Shown in pieces: positions 9,676 to 18,160 of a DNA stretch of 64,000 nucleotides. How positions within the stretch are numbered: the first letter of the stretch is position 1; the number at the start of each line of letters is the position of its first letter. This DNA is from Halobacillus litoralis. Lineage in GTDB: Bacteria > Bacillota > Bacilli > Bacillales > Halobacillaceae. The stretch is from NCBI RefSeq assembly GCF_020524085.2, contig NZ_CP129016.1, positions 862,001-926,000 of the forward strand, read 5' to 3'. A model generated the notes under the pieces. The model saw only the letters and a program-made list of their open reading frames with translations. It had not been told where the DNA came from and did no database searches. A program made the translations under genes and the position numbers.

Positions 9676-10986
9676 CTATGATGCTGTCTTTGATTCTTTC
9701 CAGAGACGGTCCAGAACAATGACGAGTACAGTCCCGACCAGCAATCCATTGCTCAGTAAGTTTTGTAAAACCCCTGGAACACCACTGAAAGCTTCTGGCG
9801 GGATGAACATGAGTCCAATTCCCAGTAAGAAAGACAAACCTAAAATGGTGAGTCTCCGTTCATCGAGCGTTTCACTCGTCATGTTAGATATTCCAAGTCC
9901 CATCAATTGGACAAAAGTTGCGAGCAAAGCTGCGTTAGCTACTGGTGCGGGAATTCCAGAAATAAATGCCACCACCGGCGGGAAGAACGAAAACAACACT
10001 AATAATAAAGAAGCATATAAAAAAGGACGCTTCCTTTTTTGCCCCGTCAATTGCATAAAACCAGAAGATGAAGCAAGGGAAACATTAGCCACTGCAGAAA
10101 AAATGGCTGTAATACCGTGGTTAATCCCTAGAAAACTACTTCCTTTATTAACCTGATCATATGTATATTTTGGTTTTCCATAAACGGTATGACTGACCGC
10201 AATAATGGAGGCCACCAGATTCGACAATAAGATCACAGCGGTAATAAATCCTAAAGGGAGCGTTCCCCACGTCATTTGAGGTGGTCCCCAAGCAAAAATT
10301 TCAGGTAATGAAAAAGCTGAGGTTCCACCTGTTTCACTGGCACCTCCATTGAATGTCATGGCATACAATACCCATCCGAAACCAATTCCAATCAAAACAG
10401 CGAAACTTTTCAACCAACCTTTTCCCATAACCGATAACCCGAGCACAAGCGCAAGCGTAACAAAAGCAACGAGCGCCTGTTTTCCATCGACTGCTTCTGT
10501 CGACTGCTGGATGCCTAACATCCCCTGAAGAAACGTTCCGCTCAATTGTACGGTCAGTAAAAATAAAAAAGCACCCGTAACGAGTGGGGTGAACACAAAA
10601 AGCACCCGGTGCGATAAACGTAATACGCCAAACAGGAACAGAAAAATCCCTGTCCATATCATAGTCCCCTGGAGAACTTGTAACGTTTCCATATAACTGT
10701 TGCCGGACTGTGACCCACTATAAGCCATAACAGCAAAAATACTGATCCAAAGGCCGGCGGGTCCTTCCATGATTGGAAGACGGTGTCCGAAAACGCCCTG
10801 TAGGAAGGAAGCGATGCCGACAACAAAGAATGTCCGTTGCATCAATCCTGCTACTTCATTGAAATTCAATTCAAAAATAGAACCAATGACAATGGGCAGG
10901 GCAACTGCACTCGCCAACAGAAATACGAACCATTGAACGGTCTCTAAAGAGCCGTCCAAAAACCGTGTAGATCCTTCTTTCATCAT
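9676..10986 (-). CDS. NCS2 family purine/pyrimidine permease (YwdJ-like)
   Basis: 436 residues with about 12-14 hydrophobic segments. The sequence matches the nucleobase:cation symporter-2 family (uracil/xanthine permeases), with motifs such as EGPAGLWISIFAV and GINHGITAIFSAV. It most resembles the uncharacterised B. subtilis YwdJ; the nucleobase transported cannot be assigned. AGGTGG stands just ahead of two consecutive ATGs (10986 and 10983), either of which could start. No purine riboswitch is visible upstream. First gene of a likely two-gene unit with the N-hydroxylase. Confidence 0.85.
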   Translation of the reverse strand: MMKEGSTRFLDGSLETVQWFVFLLASAVALPIVIGSIFELNFNEVAGLMQRTFFVVGIASFLQGVFGHRLPIMEGPAGLWISIFAVMAYSGSQSGNSYMETLQVLQGTMIWTGIFLFLFGVLRLSHRVLFVFTPLVTGAFLFLLTVQLSGTFLQGMLGIQQSTEAVDGKQALVAFVTLALVLGLSVMGKGWLKSFAVLIGIGFGWVLYAMTFNGGASETGGTSAFSLPEIFAWGPPQMTWGTLPLGFITAVILLSNLVASIIAVSHTVYGKPKYTYDQVNKGSSFLGINHGITAIFSAVANVSLASSSGFMQLTGQKRKRPFLYASLLLVLFSFFPPVVAFISGIPAPVANAALLATFVQLMGLGISNMTSETLDERRLTILGLSFLLGIGLMFIPPEAFSGVPGVLQNLLSNGLLVGTVLVIVLDRLWKESKTAS

Positions 10987-11067
10987 TGTGCCACCTGCAA
11001 TCTATGTAATATCTCTCCATATCTTACCATAGGATACATGAAAATTATGTGACTCACGCTTGTTGGT

Positions 11068-11083
11068 CGTTCCACGTGAAACA
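11068..11083. promoter_or_regulatory. parS: Candidate parS site (ParB/Spo0J binding)
   Basis: CGTTCCACGTGAAACA matches the Bacillus parS consensus TGTTNCACGTGAAACA at all but the first base. It lies between the convergent-flanking ends of the permease promoter region and acsA, about 30 kb from oriC, as expected for origin-proximal parS. parB begins at 63.7 kb. Confidence 0.85.
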
Positions 11084-11104
11084 ACTTCCACACGAGCACC
11101 AAAA

Positions 11105-11142
11105 AATAAAAAGCACAACCCTGTAGGGGGCTGTGCTTTCGT
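11105..11142 (-). terminator. Terminator of acsA
   Basis: Hairpin AAAGCACAGCCCC / GGGTTGTGCTTT on the minus strand followed by TTATTTTTT, just beyond the acsA stop. Confidence 0.85.
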
Positions 11143-11144
11143 TA

Positions 11145-12855
11145 TTACTCTTCAAGAGTAGAAGTATCGCCGGTCGGTAATCCAAGCTCCCAAGATTTCA
11201 GGAGACGTCTCATGATCTTACCACTGCGTGTTTTAGGAATCGTATCCTTAATTTCAATCTCCCTTGGAGCGGCGTGAGCACTCAATCCTTTTTTGACGAA
11301 CTGACGGATGTCTTCAAGCAGTTCATCAGATTGTTCATGGCCTTCTCTTAGGGTGATGAACGCTTTAATGATTTCCCCGCGTTCTGGGTCCGGTTTACCG
11401 ATGACTCCCGCTTCTGCTACTGCTTCGTGTTCGATCAACTTACTCTCCACTTCAAACGGTCCAACACGCTCACCGGAAGTGTTAATAACATCATCAAGAC
11501 GGCCTTGGAACCAGAAATAACCGTCTTCGTCTTGATACGCGCTATCTCCGGAAACGTACCAGCCATTCAAGAAATAACTCTCATATTTCCCTGGATTCTT
11601 CCACACCGCACGCATCATGGACGGCCAACCCTGTTTGATCGCAAGGTTCCCCATTTGATTGGCAGGGAGTTCATTTCCTTCATTGTCCACGATGGCAGCT
11701 TCAATTCCAGGGAACGGTTTACCCATGGAACCCGGGCGCATATCCATCGCAGGATAGTTACAAATCAACATACCACCAGTTTCCGTCATCCACCATGTAT
11801 CATGGATACGCAAATCAAAGGCCGAAAGCCCCCATGTCACAACTTCAGGGTTCAACGGTTCTCCCACACTTAACACATGGCGAAGGGAAGAGAGATCATG
11901 CTTTTTCGCCACTCCTTCCCCAGCACTCAATAGTTTACGGAAAGCAGTCGGAGCGGAATACCAGACGGAAACATTTTTCTCCGCAATCGTTCCATACCAA
12001 TCATCAGGACTGAATCGTCCACCACGAATGACATTCGTCACCCCATTTAACCACGGAGCAAAGATTCCGTAGCTTGTCCCTGTTACCCAGCCCTGGGTCT
12101 GCAGTACACCAGTACACATCGTCTTCTTTAAGATCCAGGACCCATTTACCTGTTTGGTAATGTTGAAGCATAGCGTTGTGGACATGATAGACGCCTTTTG
12201 GCTTACCTGTTGAACCAGACGTATAGTGAAGGAGCATCCCGTCTTCAAGGTCCACCCACTCGATATCAAATTCATCCGAAGCTTTCTCCATTTCTTCTTC
12301 ATAAGAAATGTAGTTGCCTGGTGCATCGCCGCCGACAAGTACGACTTGCTTCAAGTTCGGAAGCTCATCCGCCGGCACACGCTCAAGCAATTCAGGCGTC
12401 GTAATGAGCATCGTCGCTTCACTGTCTTCCAAGCGATCTCGTACGGCTTGTTCCATAAATGCTTCAAACAGCGGTCCAGCAATCGCTCCTACCTTAAGAA
12501 TGCCAAGGAATGTGGCATAAAACTCAGGGCTTCTCGGCATGAAAAGAAAGACACGATCGCCCTTTTCTATATTGTGTTTTTTCAGTACATTTGCGAATTG
12601 ATTACTTTTAAGCTTCAAATCTTCAAAAGTAAGGGTCTCTTCTCTATCCGGTGCAGAGTAGATCAGAGCTGCCTGATCTTTCTTATCAGGATTTTCTGCA
12701 TGGCGATCGACAGCTTCATAGGCAATGTTTACTTTGCCTGTCTCGTTCCATGAGAACTTCTTTTTCACTTCTTCCCACTGGAAATTCTCATACGCTTCTT
12801 TGTAGTTTTCCATGTTGTGATTGCCTGATCGAGCTGGAATTGGTTTCATGTCCAT
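11145..12855 (-). pseudogene. acsA: Acetyl-CoA synthetase, interrupted by a +1 frameshift
   Basis: Both halves match AcsA, which makes acetyl-CoA from acetate, ATP and CoA via acetyl-AMP. The N-terminal part carries the P-loop-like LHYTSGSTGKPKG motif, the C-terminal part DTWWMTETGG, YVSGD and the acetylation/lysine motif KTRSGKIMRR. The reading breaks after WCTADPG: the minus strand has GGG at 12091-12093 where GG would restore WCTADPGWVTGTSYG. Removing one base gives about 569 residues, family length (572 in B. subtilis). Start at 12855 or the clustered ATGs up to 12867, after GAGGTG. Unlike B. subtilis, acuABC is not adjacent. A sequencing error is as likely as a real mutation. Confidence 0.9.
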
Positions 12856-12881
12856 ATTCATCATCACCTCATAAGAATGTT

Positions 12882-12896
12882 TTGTAAACGTTTTCC
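12882..12896 (-). promoter_or_regulatory. Candidate CcpA catabolite-response element (cre) ahead of acsA
   Basis: TTGTAAACGTTTTCC fits the cre consensus WTGNAANCGNWNNCW except at the last base. It lies about 30-40 bp upstream of the acsA start, and acsA of B. subtilis is a known CcpA-repressed gene. Repression by glucose is inferred. Confidence 0.65.
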
Positions 12897-13051
12897 CTTT
12901 GTGGCTGAAGAAAGCTCTGATCCTTTCAGAGCCACGAACTGCATACTTTTCTGAAAATTTTATGAATTACTTCTATTGTAGGGGATTTCTACTCACATTT
13001 AAAGAGTTATCTCCAAAGATTTACAGAATTAGGACAAGGGAACGAGGTAAA

Positions 13052-13080
13052 TTGACAGCATTCTTCTCTGTTTATATAAT
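13052..13080 (+). promoter_or_regulatory. Sigma-A promoter of the queF transcript
   Basis: Perfect TTGACA (13052-13057), 17-nt spacer, TATAAT (13075-13080). Transcription would start near 13087, just ahead of the preQ1 aptamer. Confidence 0.9.
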
Positions 13081-13102
13081 GAAACGAGCATAAAAGCTTC
13101 AT

Positions 13103-13191
13103 AGTAGAGGTTTCTTAGCCAACCCCTCTATAAAAAACTAAGGACCACGTCTTATGATAAGCCGCAGCCCTTAGCCGCTGCGGCTTTTTTA
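13103..13191 (+). promoter_or_regulatory. preQ1-I riboswitch with intrinsic terminator
   Basis: The aptamer (about 13106-13144) has the class-I signature: stem P1 AGAGG / CCTCT, the loop with TTAGCCAACC, and the A-rich tail TATAAAAAACTAAGGA that makes the H-type pseudoknot. A terminator follows: GCCGCAGC / GCTGCGGC (13161-13184) and TTTTTT. Its position ahead of queF fits feedback by preQ1, the product of QueF, probably by transcription termination. Together with the promoter it fills the 367-bp gap between acsA and queF. Confidence 0.93.
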
Positions 13192-13222
13192 TTGAAAATA
13201 CATTCACAAAGGAGCATGCCTC

Positions 13223-13717
13223 ATGCCAGGACGCAACGACCAAGACCTTGATTTATCACTCCTTGGTAACCAAGGAAATTCCTATTCTTTCGAGTATGAC
13301 CCGGATGTCCTTGAAACGTTTGATAACCAACATCCGAACCGTGACTATTTTGTAAAATTCAACTGTCCGGAATTTACCACCCTTTGCCCGAAGACACGCC
13401 AACCCGATTTTGCAACCATCTATATCAGCTACATTCCAGATGTGAAAATGGTGGAAAGTAAGTCACTCAAACTCTACCTTTTCAGCTTCCGGAATCACGG
13501 AGACTTCCATGAAGATAGTGTGAATACAATCATGAATGACCTAATTGACTTAATGGACCCTCGTTATATTGAAGTCTGGGGTAAATTCACCCCGCGTGGC
13601 GGGATTTCCATTGATCCATTCTGCAATTATGGAAAACCTGGCACGAAATTTGAGCAAATGGCGGACCATCGCTTGATGAATCACGACCTTTACCCTGAAA
13701 AAATCGATAACCGATAA
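13223..13717 (+). CDS. queF: NADPH-dependent 7-cyano-7-deazaguanine (preQ0) reductase
   Basis: 164 residues, the short (YkvM) type. Reduces the nitrile of preQ0 to the aminomethyl of preQ1 for queuosine synthesis. Catalytic Cys in [14 protein letters not shown] (~55) and the NADPH-binding motif [15 protein letters not shown] (~78-92) are present, and the conserved HE-type pocket appears as [11 protein letters not shown] 13223 has AAAGGAG upstream. queCDE are not adjacent here, so the other pathway genes must lie elsewhere. Controlled by the preQ1 riboswitch just upstream. Confidence 0.96.
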   Translation: MPGRNDQDLDLSLLGNQGNSYSFEYDPDVLETFDNQHPNRDYFVKFNCPEFTTLCPKTRQPDFATIYISYIPDVKMVESKSLKLYLFSFRNHGDFHEDSVNTIMNDLIDLMDPRYIEVWGKFTPRGGISIDPFCNYGKPGTKFEQMADHRLMNHDLYPEKIDNR

Positions 13718-13753
13718 AAAAAGAGCTGCGACAAGGGTCGCAGCTCTTTTGCT
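13718..13753. terminator. Bidirectional terminator between queF and aldehyde dehydrogenase
   Basis: AGAGCTGCGAC / GTCGCAGCTCT with a 4-nt loop; A7 on the left and TTTT on the right make it usable by both convergent genes. Confidence 0.88.
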
Positions 13754-13755
13754 GT

Positions 13756-15207
13756 TTATTTTTTATCATCTTTATACTGCATGTAAACGACTTGAGTAAC
13801 AAGGAAATCTTCCATTCCGTGTTTACCATCTGCTCCACCTAGTCCTGATTTCCTCATACCTGCGTGGTAGCCCTGGACAGCTTCGAAGTTTTCACGATTG
13901 ACGAATGTTTCACCGAACTTCAGTTCATTCACGACACGCATGGCTTCATTCATGTCTTCGGTATAAACAGAGGAAGATAATCCAAAATCTGTATCATTAC
14001 CTTTTTCAATCGCTTCATCCAATGTCCTGAATGTCGTCACAGGGATGACAGGCCCGAAGATCTCTTCCTGCATAATCTGCATATCATGGTTTACATTTGT
14101 AAGGATCGTCGGCTTATAAAAATAACCTTTGTCTAAGTCCCCACGTTCTCCTCCAATTTCAACTTTCGCCCCTGCATCGACCGCTTCTTTTACCATGCCC
14201 TCCACTTCTTCAAGCCGATCTTTACTTACAAGAGGACCGACATTCGCTTCCTTATTTTCTCGAGGATCGCCCATGGTCATCGATTCAAATTTATGACGTA
14301 ACTTAGCGATAAGCTCATCCGCCACACTTTCATGAACATAGACACGCTCAGCGTTTGTACACGCCTGTCCATTATTAGCAAGACGGGATGTCGTAATGCT
14401 TTCAGCAGCAACATCCAGGTCCGCATTAGCCGTGACGATCGCAGGTGCTTTACCTCCAAGCTCCAAATTCACTTTCGTAATATTCTGTGCCGCCGCTTCC
14501 ATTACCTTCGTACCTGCTGGCACACTCCCCGTCATAGATATCATGTGCACGTTTGGATGAGAGGCAAGTGTGTTCCCGATTTCTGAACCTGTACCTGTCA
14601 CCACGTTATAAACACCTTTTGGAATTTCGTCCATCGAGTCAACGATCTTTGTAAATTCCATCGCTGTATTGGGTGTCTGCTGACTTGGTTTTAATACTAA
14701 TGTATTTCCTGTTACAAGTGCCGTTGCTACTTTACGGGCCAAAATGAACACAGGGAAATTCCAAGGTACGATTCCAGCTACTACACCGATCGGCTTTTTA
14801 TAAATGAAGATGTTCTCATTCTTACGATCACTTGGTACAATTTCGCCTTCGATTCTACGTGCCCACTCGGACATGTATCGGAAATAATCGATGGCAAGGT
14901 CTACTTCTCCACTGGCAAGCTCATAATCTTTCCCTTGCTCTTCTTGTAGTAGATCAATAAAAGTGGCTCGGTTTTCTTCTATACGATCTCCGAGTTCCCT
15001 TACGATTTTTCCACGTTCAATATTGGGCGTAAGCTCCCAGCCTTTTTGAGCTTCAAATGCTGCTTTCACTGCTCGATTCACATCTTCTTCTGTGCCTTTA
15101 GGTATTTGAGAAATGACCTCTTCGGTCGCCGGATTTAAGATATCAATCCATTCAGACCCATTTGATTCCGTATATTCTCCGTTAATATAAAGTTTATGTT
15201 GCTGCAT
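13756..15207 (-). CDS. NAD-dependent aldehyde dehydrogenase (AldA-like)
   Basis: 483 residues, complete aldehyde dehydrogenase. The substrate-side motifs are VPWNFPVFILARK (~155), the general-base glutamate in LELGGKAP (~255) and the catalytic cysteine in NNGQACTNAERV (~288). Closest in pattern to E. coli AldA (lactaldehyde/glycolaldehyde) and similar broad enzymes; the true substrate is open. AGGAGG lies eight nt before ATG 15207; upstream in-frame codons are disregarded. Stands alone, convergent with queF. Confidence 0.9.
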   Translation of the reverse strand: MQQHKLYINGEYTESNGSEWIDILNPATEEVISQIPKGTEEDVNRAVKAAFEAQKGWELTPNIERGKIVRELGDRIEENRATFIDLLQEEQGKDYELASGEVDLAIDYFRYMSEWARRIEGEIVPSDRKNENIFIYKKPIGVVAGIVPWNFPVFILARKVATALVTGNTLVLKPSQQTPNTAMEFTKIVDSMDEIPKGVYNVVTGTGSEIGNTLASHPNVHMISMTGSVPAGTKVMEAAAQNITKVNLELGGKAPAIVTANADLDVAAESITTSRLANNGQACTNAERVYVHESVADELIAKLRHKFESMTMGDPRENKEANVGPLVSKDRLEEVEGMVKEAVDAGAKVEIGGERGDLDKGYFYKPTILTNVNHDMQIMQEEIFGPVIPVTTFRTLDEAIEKGNDTDFGLSSSVYTEDMNEAMRVVNELKFGETFVNRENFEAVQGYHAGMRKSGLGGADGKHGMEDFLVTQVVYMQYKDDKK

Positions 15208-15285
15208 GAAAATGACCTCCTGTTGGGATTTACCATTTTCATTCCCCTTGTGCTTCAGAATAAACAAACCAGTGTTCAACAATAT

Positions 15286-15518
15286 GGCAGGATTGTGTAA
15301 GACTTGATTTCGATATTTTCGTTGGGGTTTAGGGGCTCCGGGAAAAGGTTCGCTTTCCGTGGGCGAGTGATGAGCCTCCTCGAGCTAACGCTCTGCGGGG
15401 TCTCATCTACCACGCACTTCCCACAGGAGTCTCACCGTTTCCCTCCGCCCCTTTACCAAATGAGGTTCTCAAAATCCCTCTTATAGTAACCTGCCTAGTT
15501 GTGTTGTGAAATCCTGCT
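15286..15518. repeat. Dispersed intergenic repeat, copy R2
   Basis: First of two copies in the gene-free stretch 15208-16044. Left end GGCAGGATTGTG with GATTTCGATA; centre CGCTTTCCGTGGGCG ... CCTCCTCGAGC / GCTCTGCGGGGTCTCA ... CCCACAGGAGTCTCACCG. The centre is a long imperfect palindrome. No open reading frame of note. The right end is less conserved and is placed by the next GCAGG-like inverted motif. Confidence 0.75.
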
Positions 15519-15570
15519 TAATCTGCCTCGGTATAGGATTCTTAACTACAAAAGCTCTTATTACTGGAAG

Positions 15571-15977
15571 GTAGTTTCGAGAATGTCTTACGAAAAGTGG
15601 GCGGAGGGGAATGGCGAGACTCCTATCTTAAGTGTGCAGGCGCCTTGATTAGCGGCGTATAGACTGGACTGAGCTGGCGGAGATAAAGGAAACACGAAGA
15701 ACGGAGTGATTCGATGTTGACTTATCGTACAGAAGCGAGGAAATCTCACTAGCCGCTTGACGCCGGAACCGGATATCGTAGAGGAAAAAAGTGCCGGGTG
15801 AGACCCCAGAGGACGAAGTCCGAGGAGGCTTAAAAGAATAGGGGAAGTTCAATTAAGTTCGGCACGTCCTGTGCCAACATCGAACGACCCCACTTCGTGT
15901 GGGGCCCCGCGGAAAGCGAGCTATTCCCCGCAGCCCCCAGAACCACACAATCGTCTCGAATCTGAGTCTTCAAGAAT
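15571..15977. repeat. Dispersed intergenic repeat, copy R3 (long form, carries a nested insertion)
   Basis: In inverse orientation to R6. Its outer ends are GTAGTTTCGAGAATG and GTCTCGAATCTGAGTCTT. It shares with R6 a segment of about 60 bp (15849-15900; key words AAGTTCAATTAAGTTC, GGCACGTCCTGTGCC, CATCGAACGACCCC) absent from the shorter copies. An extra ~160 bp interrupts it between GAGACTCCT and GGAAAAAAGTGC. The remaining bases of the gap (15519-15570, 15978-16044) show nothing recognisable. Confidence 0.75.
15622..15784. mobile_element. Nested MITE-like element inside repeat R3
   Basis: Compared with R6, R3 has about 160 bp extra here. The insert holds inverted ends GGCGCC...AGCGGC (15639-15656) and GCCGCTTGACGCC (15752-15764). 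TATC occurs at both junctions (near 15623 and 15774) and may be a target duplication. It has no protein-coding capacity. Non-autonomous mobile element is an inference from the filled/empty comparison. Confidence 0.5.
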
Positions 15978-16044
15978 AGGGAGCTTATCTGCAATTATTA
16001 AGTGTTATTTTGGGCATAAAAAAAAGCCCTGTGGGGACAGGACT

Positions 16045-16296
16045 TTACCATTCGAGGATGAAACCTTTAATTTTCTTGCCATCGCTGGACTCTGACTGCT
16101 GCTCAGCCTCAAAATAAGGATCCTCTTCCTTAAAATGATAAGAGATTGTTTCAGGTTTAAGATAAAGCTTGTACTCTAAATCCGTCACCTTTGGGAGAGA
16201 AATGTCGGCAACTGTAGTTTGGTCGCCCTCTTCATCAATTAGAAGAATATCAATATGATCATACCCATGTGCTACTAAGTGTTCTTTTAAATCCAT
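16045..16296 (-). CDS. Hypothetical small acidic protein
   Basis: 83 residues, strongly acidic, not recognised. The sequence begins MDLKEHLVAHGYDHIDILLIDEEG and alternates short hydrophobic stretches with acidic ones, suggesting a small alpha/beta fold. GGAGGAG six nt before ATG 16296 and the normal codon usage argue for a real gene. No signal peptide or membrane helix. It lies alone between the repeat-filled gap and the yjcZ-like gene; no operon partner is evident. Confidence 0.6.
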   Translation of the reverse strand: MDLKEHLVAHGYDHIDILLIDEEGDQTTVADISLPKVTDLEYKLYLKPETISYHFKEEDPYFEAEQQSESSDGKKIKGFILEW

Positions 16297-16405
16297 AAAC
16301 GACTCCTCCGTCCAATTATTCTAGTCCCCTAATACCCTTTTCCAAACTTCAAGAAACGTTTAATTTTATGTAACAGCGGGAAAAGATTCCCGCTTTGTTT
16401 ATTTA

Positions 16406-16516
16406 TTAGTATCCATAACCGTAACCACGGCCACCCATATAAGATGCACCGATGATGATCAAAAGGATGAACAAAACAACCAATAGCGCGAAACCGCCAC
16501 CGTATCCTCCGCTCAT
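16406..16516 (-). CDS. YjcZ-family sporulation peptide
   Basis: 36 residues read from ATG 16516: a Gly/Tyr-rich N-terminus ([10 protein letters not shown]), a single hydrophobic helix ([12 protein letters not shown]), and a Gly/Tyr/Arg tail ([11 protein letters not shown]). This is the layout of the YjcZ/YhdX tiny sporulation membrane peptides common in bacilli. AGAGGGGGGG precedes the start. A hairpin AGCGGGAA / TTCCCGCT at about 16374-16394 lies just after the stop and could act as its end. Function unknown beyond association with spores. Confidence 0.85.
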   Translation of the reverse strand: MSGGYGGGFALLVVLFILLIIIGASYMGGRGYGYGY

Positions 16517-16621
16517 TCTATTCCCCCCCTCTCTTACTTACTTTACTACCTTATTCAGGAGGGCTGAAGAAGGCAGGGCATGTGCGGAATTTAATCTTTT
16601 TTCTTCTTTTCATTCACAACT

Positions 16622-17278
16622 TCAGAAAGGAAAGACACGCTTAATGGAAAGCAGGGCAAAGTATAAGGCTTGAACGAAAAAGGCCAATCCCCAGAAAGGG
16701 GCGGGAATGAATTTTGTCGCTTTTGCCAAGTTTGCTGCGTCCCCGGCTTGTCCTGGAGATATAAAGCTGATCCACATCACCTCAAAAGCACTGGTCACAG
16801 ACTCAACTAGGACGAGCGAAGCGAGAAACAATAAGACGTATTGGACCACCTGATCATGGCCGGTTCTTAACAGCCATATAAACCCTGCCCCAAAGGTGAG
16901 GATCCAAAATAGACCATACACATTCCTCACCCAGAAAAGAAGATTGATGGCAAGGAACGCTATTAAAATATAAATCATCCATTTATACTGCCCACGGCTG
17001 ATGAGGAAAAAGAAGACAAATGCGAAGAAAGAAGCAAATACATAGCCGGCCATGCTTGTTAACACTTGCCCGATCCATGAAGTATGTCCGGTCAAAGCAA
17101 AACCGGATGTATTGGGAAGCAGGGAAATTCTTCTTACTTCTCCCCCTGTAATCAGCGCCATCAAGGAATGACCACTCTCATGGATCATTGTATTTAATAT
17201 AGCGAAATATTTTCCTACAACCGGGAGTTGTGTGAGCAGGAAAGCAAGGATAAGAGCTGAAAGAACCTGTAATTTCAT
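16622..17278 (-). CDS. M50 family (site-2-type) membrane metallopeptidase
   Basis: 218 residues, mostly membrane. The zinc motif HExxH appears as MIHESGHSL near residue 35, in an early membrane helix, as in the M50B-like (peptidase_M50B) proteins. Five to six hydrophobic segments follow. No PDZ or CBS domain. Substrate unknown; not SpoIVFB, which has a different architecture. Start 17278 (MKLQVLSALILAF) has AAAGGAG upstream. Divergent from modA with a gap of about 95 bp. Confidence 0.82.
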   Translation of the reverse strand: MKLQVLSALILAFLLTQLPVVGKYFAILNTMIHESGHSLMALITGGEVRRISLLPNTSGFALTGHTSWIGQVLTSMAGYVFASFFAFVFFFLISRGQYKWMIYILIAFLAINLLFWVRNVYGLFWILTFGAGFIWLLRTGHDQVVQYVLLFLASLVLVESVTSAFEVMWISFISPGQAGDAANLAKATKFIPAPFWGLAFFVQALYFALLSIKRVFPF

Positions 17279-17374
17279 ATAAGAGTACTCCTTTCTTCGT
17301 GACCTTTTTATCGCTTTCTTCCTACATATAACGTATCTTAAGAATAGAACCAATGGTAACAAAGGAGAATAAAC

Positions 17375-18160
17375 ATGCGAAAGTTAACATGGATCTCGTG
17401 TTCAATGATTTTACTATTTTTATGCAGCTGTGCTTCTTCATCGGATTCAAGTGAGACGACCGTAAGAATTGCGGCGGCTGCAAGTTTGAAAGATGTGATG
17501 GAAAAGCTGACTCCTCTTTTTGAGGAACAATACGAAATAGAAATTGAAACGATATACGGAGGTTCAGGTAAATTGGCAAGACAGATTGAACAAGGTGCTC
17601 CTGTAGACGCATTCTTGTCTGCCGATCTTCGCTGGATCGAACTGCTCAAGAAGCAAAACCTTGTGGAAAAGGATACCTACATAGAGTTTGCTACCAACCG
17701 AATCGTCCTGATTAGTGACGATTCCAAGAATCGTTTGAATACCATTCAGGAACTAAGACTTAAAGAAAACGAACAGTTGGCCGTCGGTAATCCAGATAGT
17801 GTGCCTGCTGGTACTTATACGAAACAAGCGTTGGAAAGGATTCAACTTTGGGGGAGATTGAAGGACAAGGTGGTATTTGGAAGCGATGTAAGACAAGTCC
17901 TTGCTTATGTCGAATCCGGTCAGGTGGACTATGGTTTTGTCTATGCCAGCGATGCCATGATTTCCGATCAGGTGACCTCTCTTACACAAGTAGCCCCTAC
18001 CCTCCACGATTCGATCATATATCCGGGAATCGTTATTTCAAAAAGCCGGACTAAGGAACAAGGACAGCAATTTCTCACCTTTTTAACCAGTGACCGGGCG
18101 ACAGAAATTTTCAAAGCTTATGGATTCAATCCTATGAGAGGTGGAAAGATAGAACAATGA
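17375..18160 (+). CDS. modA: Molybdate ABC transporter substrate-binding lipoprotein
   Basis: 261 residues. Signal peptide with lipobox (LLFLCSCASS; Cys near 19) and the ModA family core: VRIAAAASLKDVMEKL, the GGSGKLARQIEQGAPVDAFLS ligand loop, and NPDSVPAGTYTKQAL. Captures molybdate or tungstate outside the membrane for ModB. AAAGGAG lies upstream of ATG 17375. Its stop overlaps the start of modB by 4 nt, so the two are translationally coupled. Confidence 0.93.
   Translation: MRKLTWISCSMILLFLCSCASSSDSSETTVRIAAAASLKDVMEKLTPLFEEQYEIEIETIYGGSGKLARQIEQGAPVDAFLSADLRWIELLKKQNLVEKDTYIEFATNRIVLISDDSKNRLNTIQELRLKENEQLAVGNPDSVPAGTYTKQALERIQLWGRLKDKVVFGSDVRQVLAYVESGQVDYGFVYASDAMISDQVTSLTQVAPTLHDSIIYPGIVISKSRTKEQGQQFLTFLTSDRATEIFKAYGFNPMRGGKIEQ

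Noticed and set aside
10987..11067. Purine riboswitch upstream of the NCS2 permease
   Set aside because: No aptamer core (three-way junction with conserved pyrimidine loops) could be found.
11145..12855. Programmed frameshift in acsA
   Set aside because: No slippery heptamer or stimulatory element is apparent, and AcsA relatives are read in one frame; an indel is simpler.
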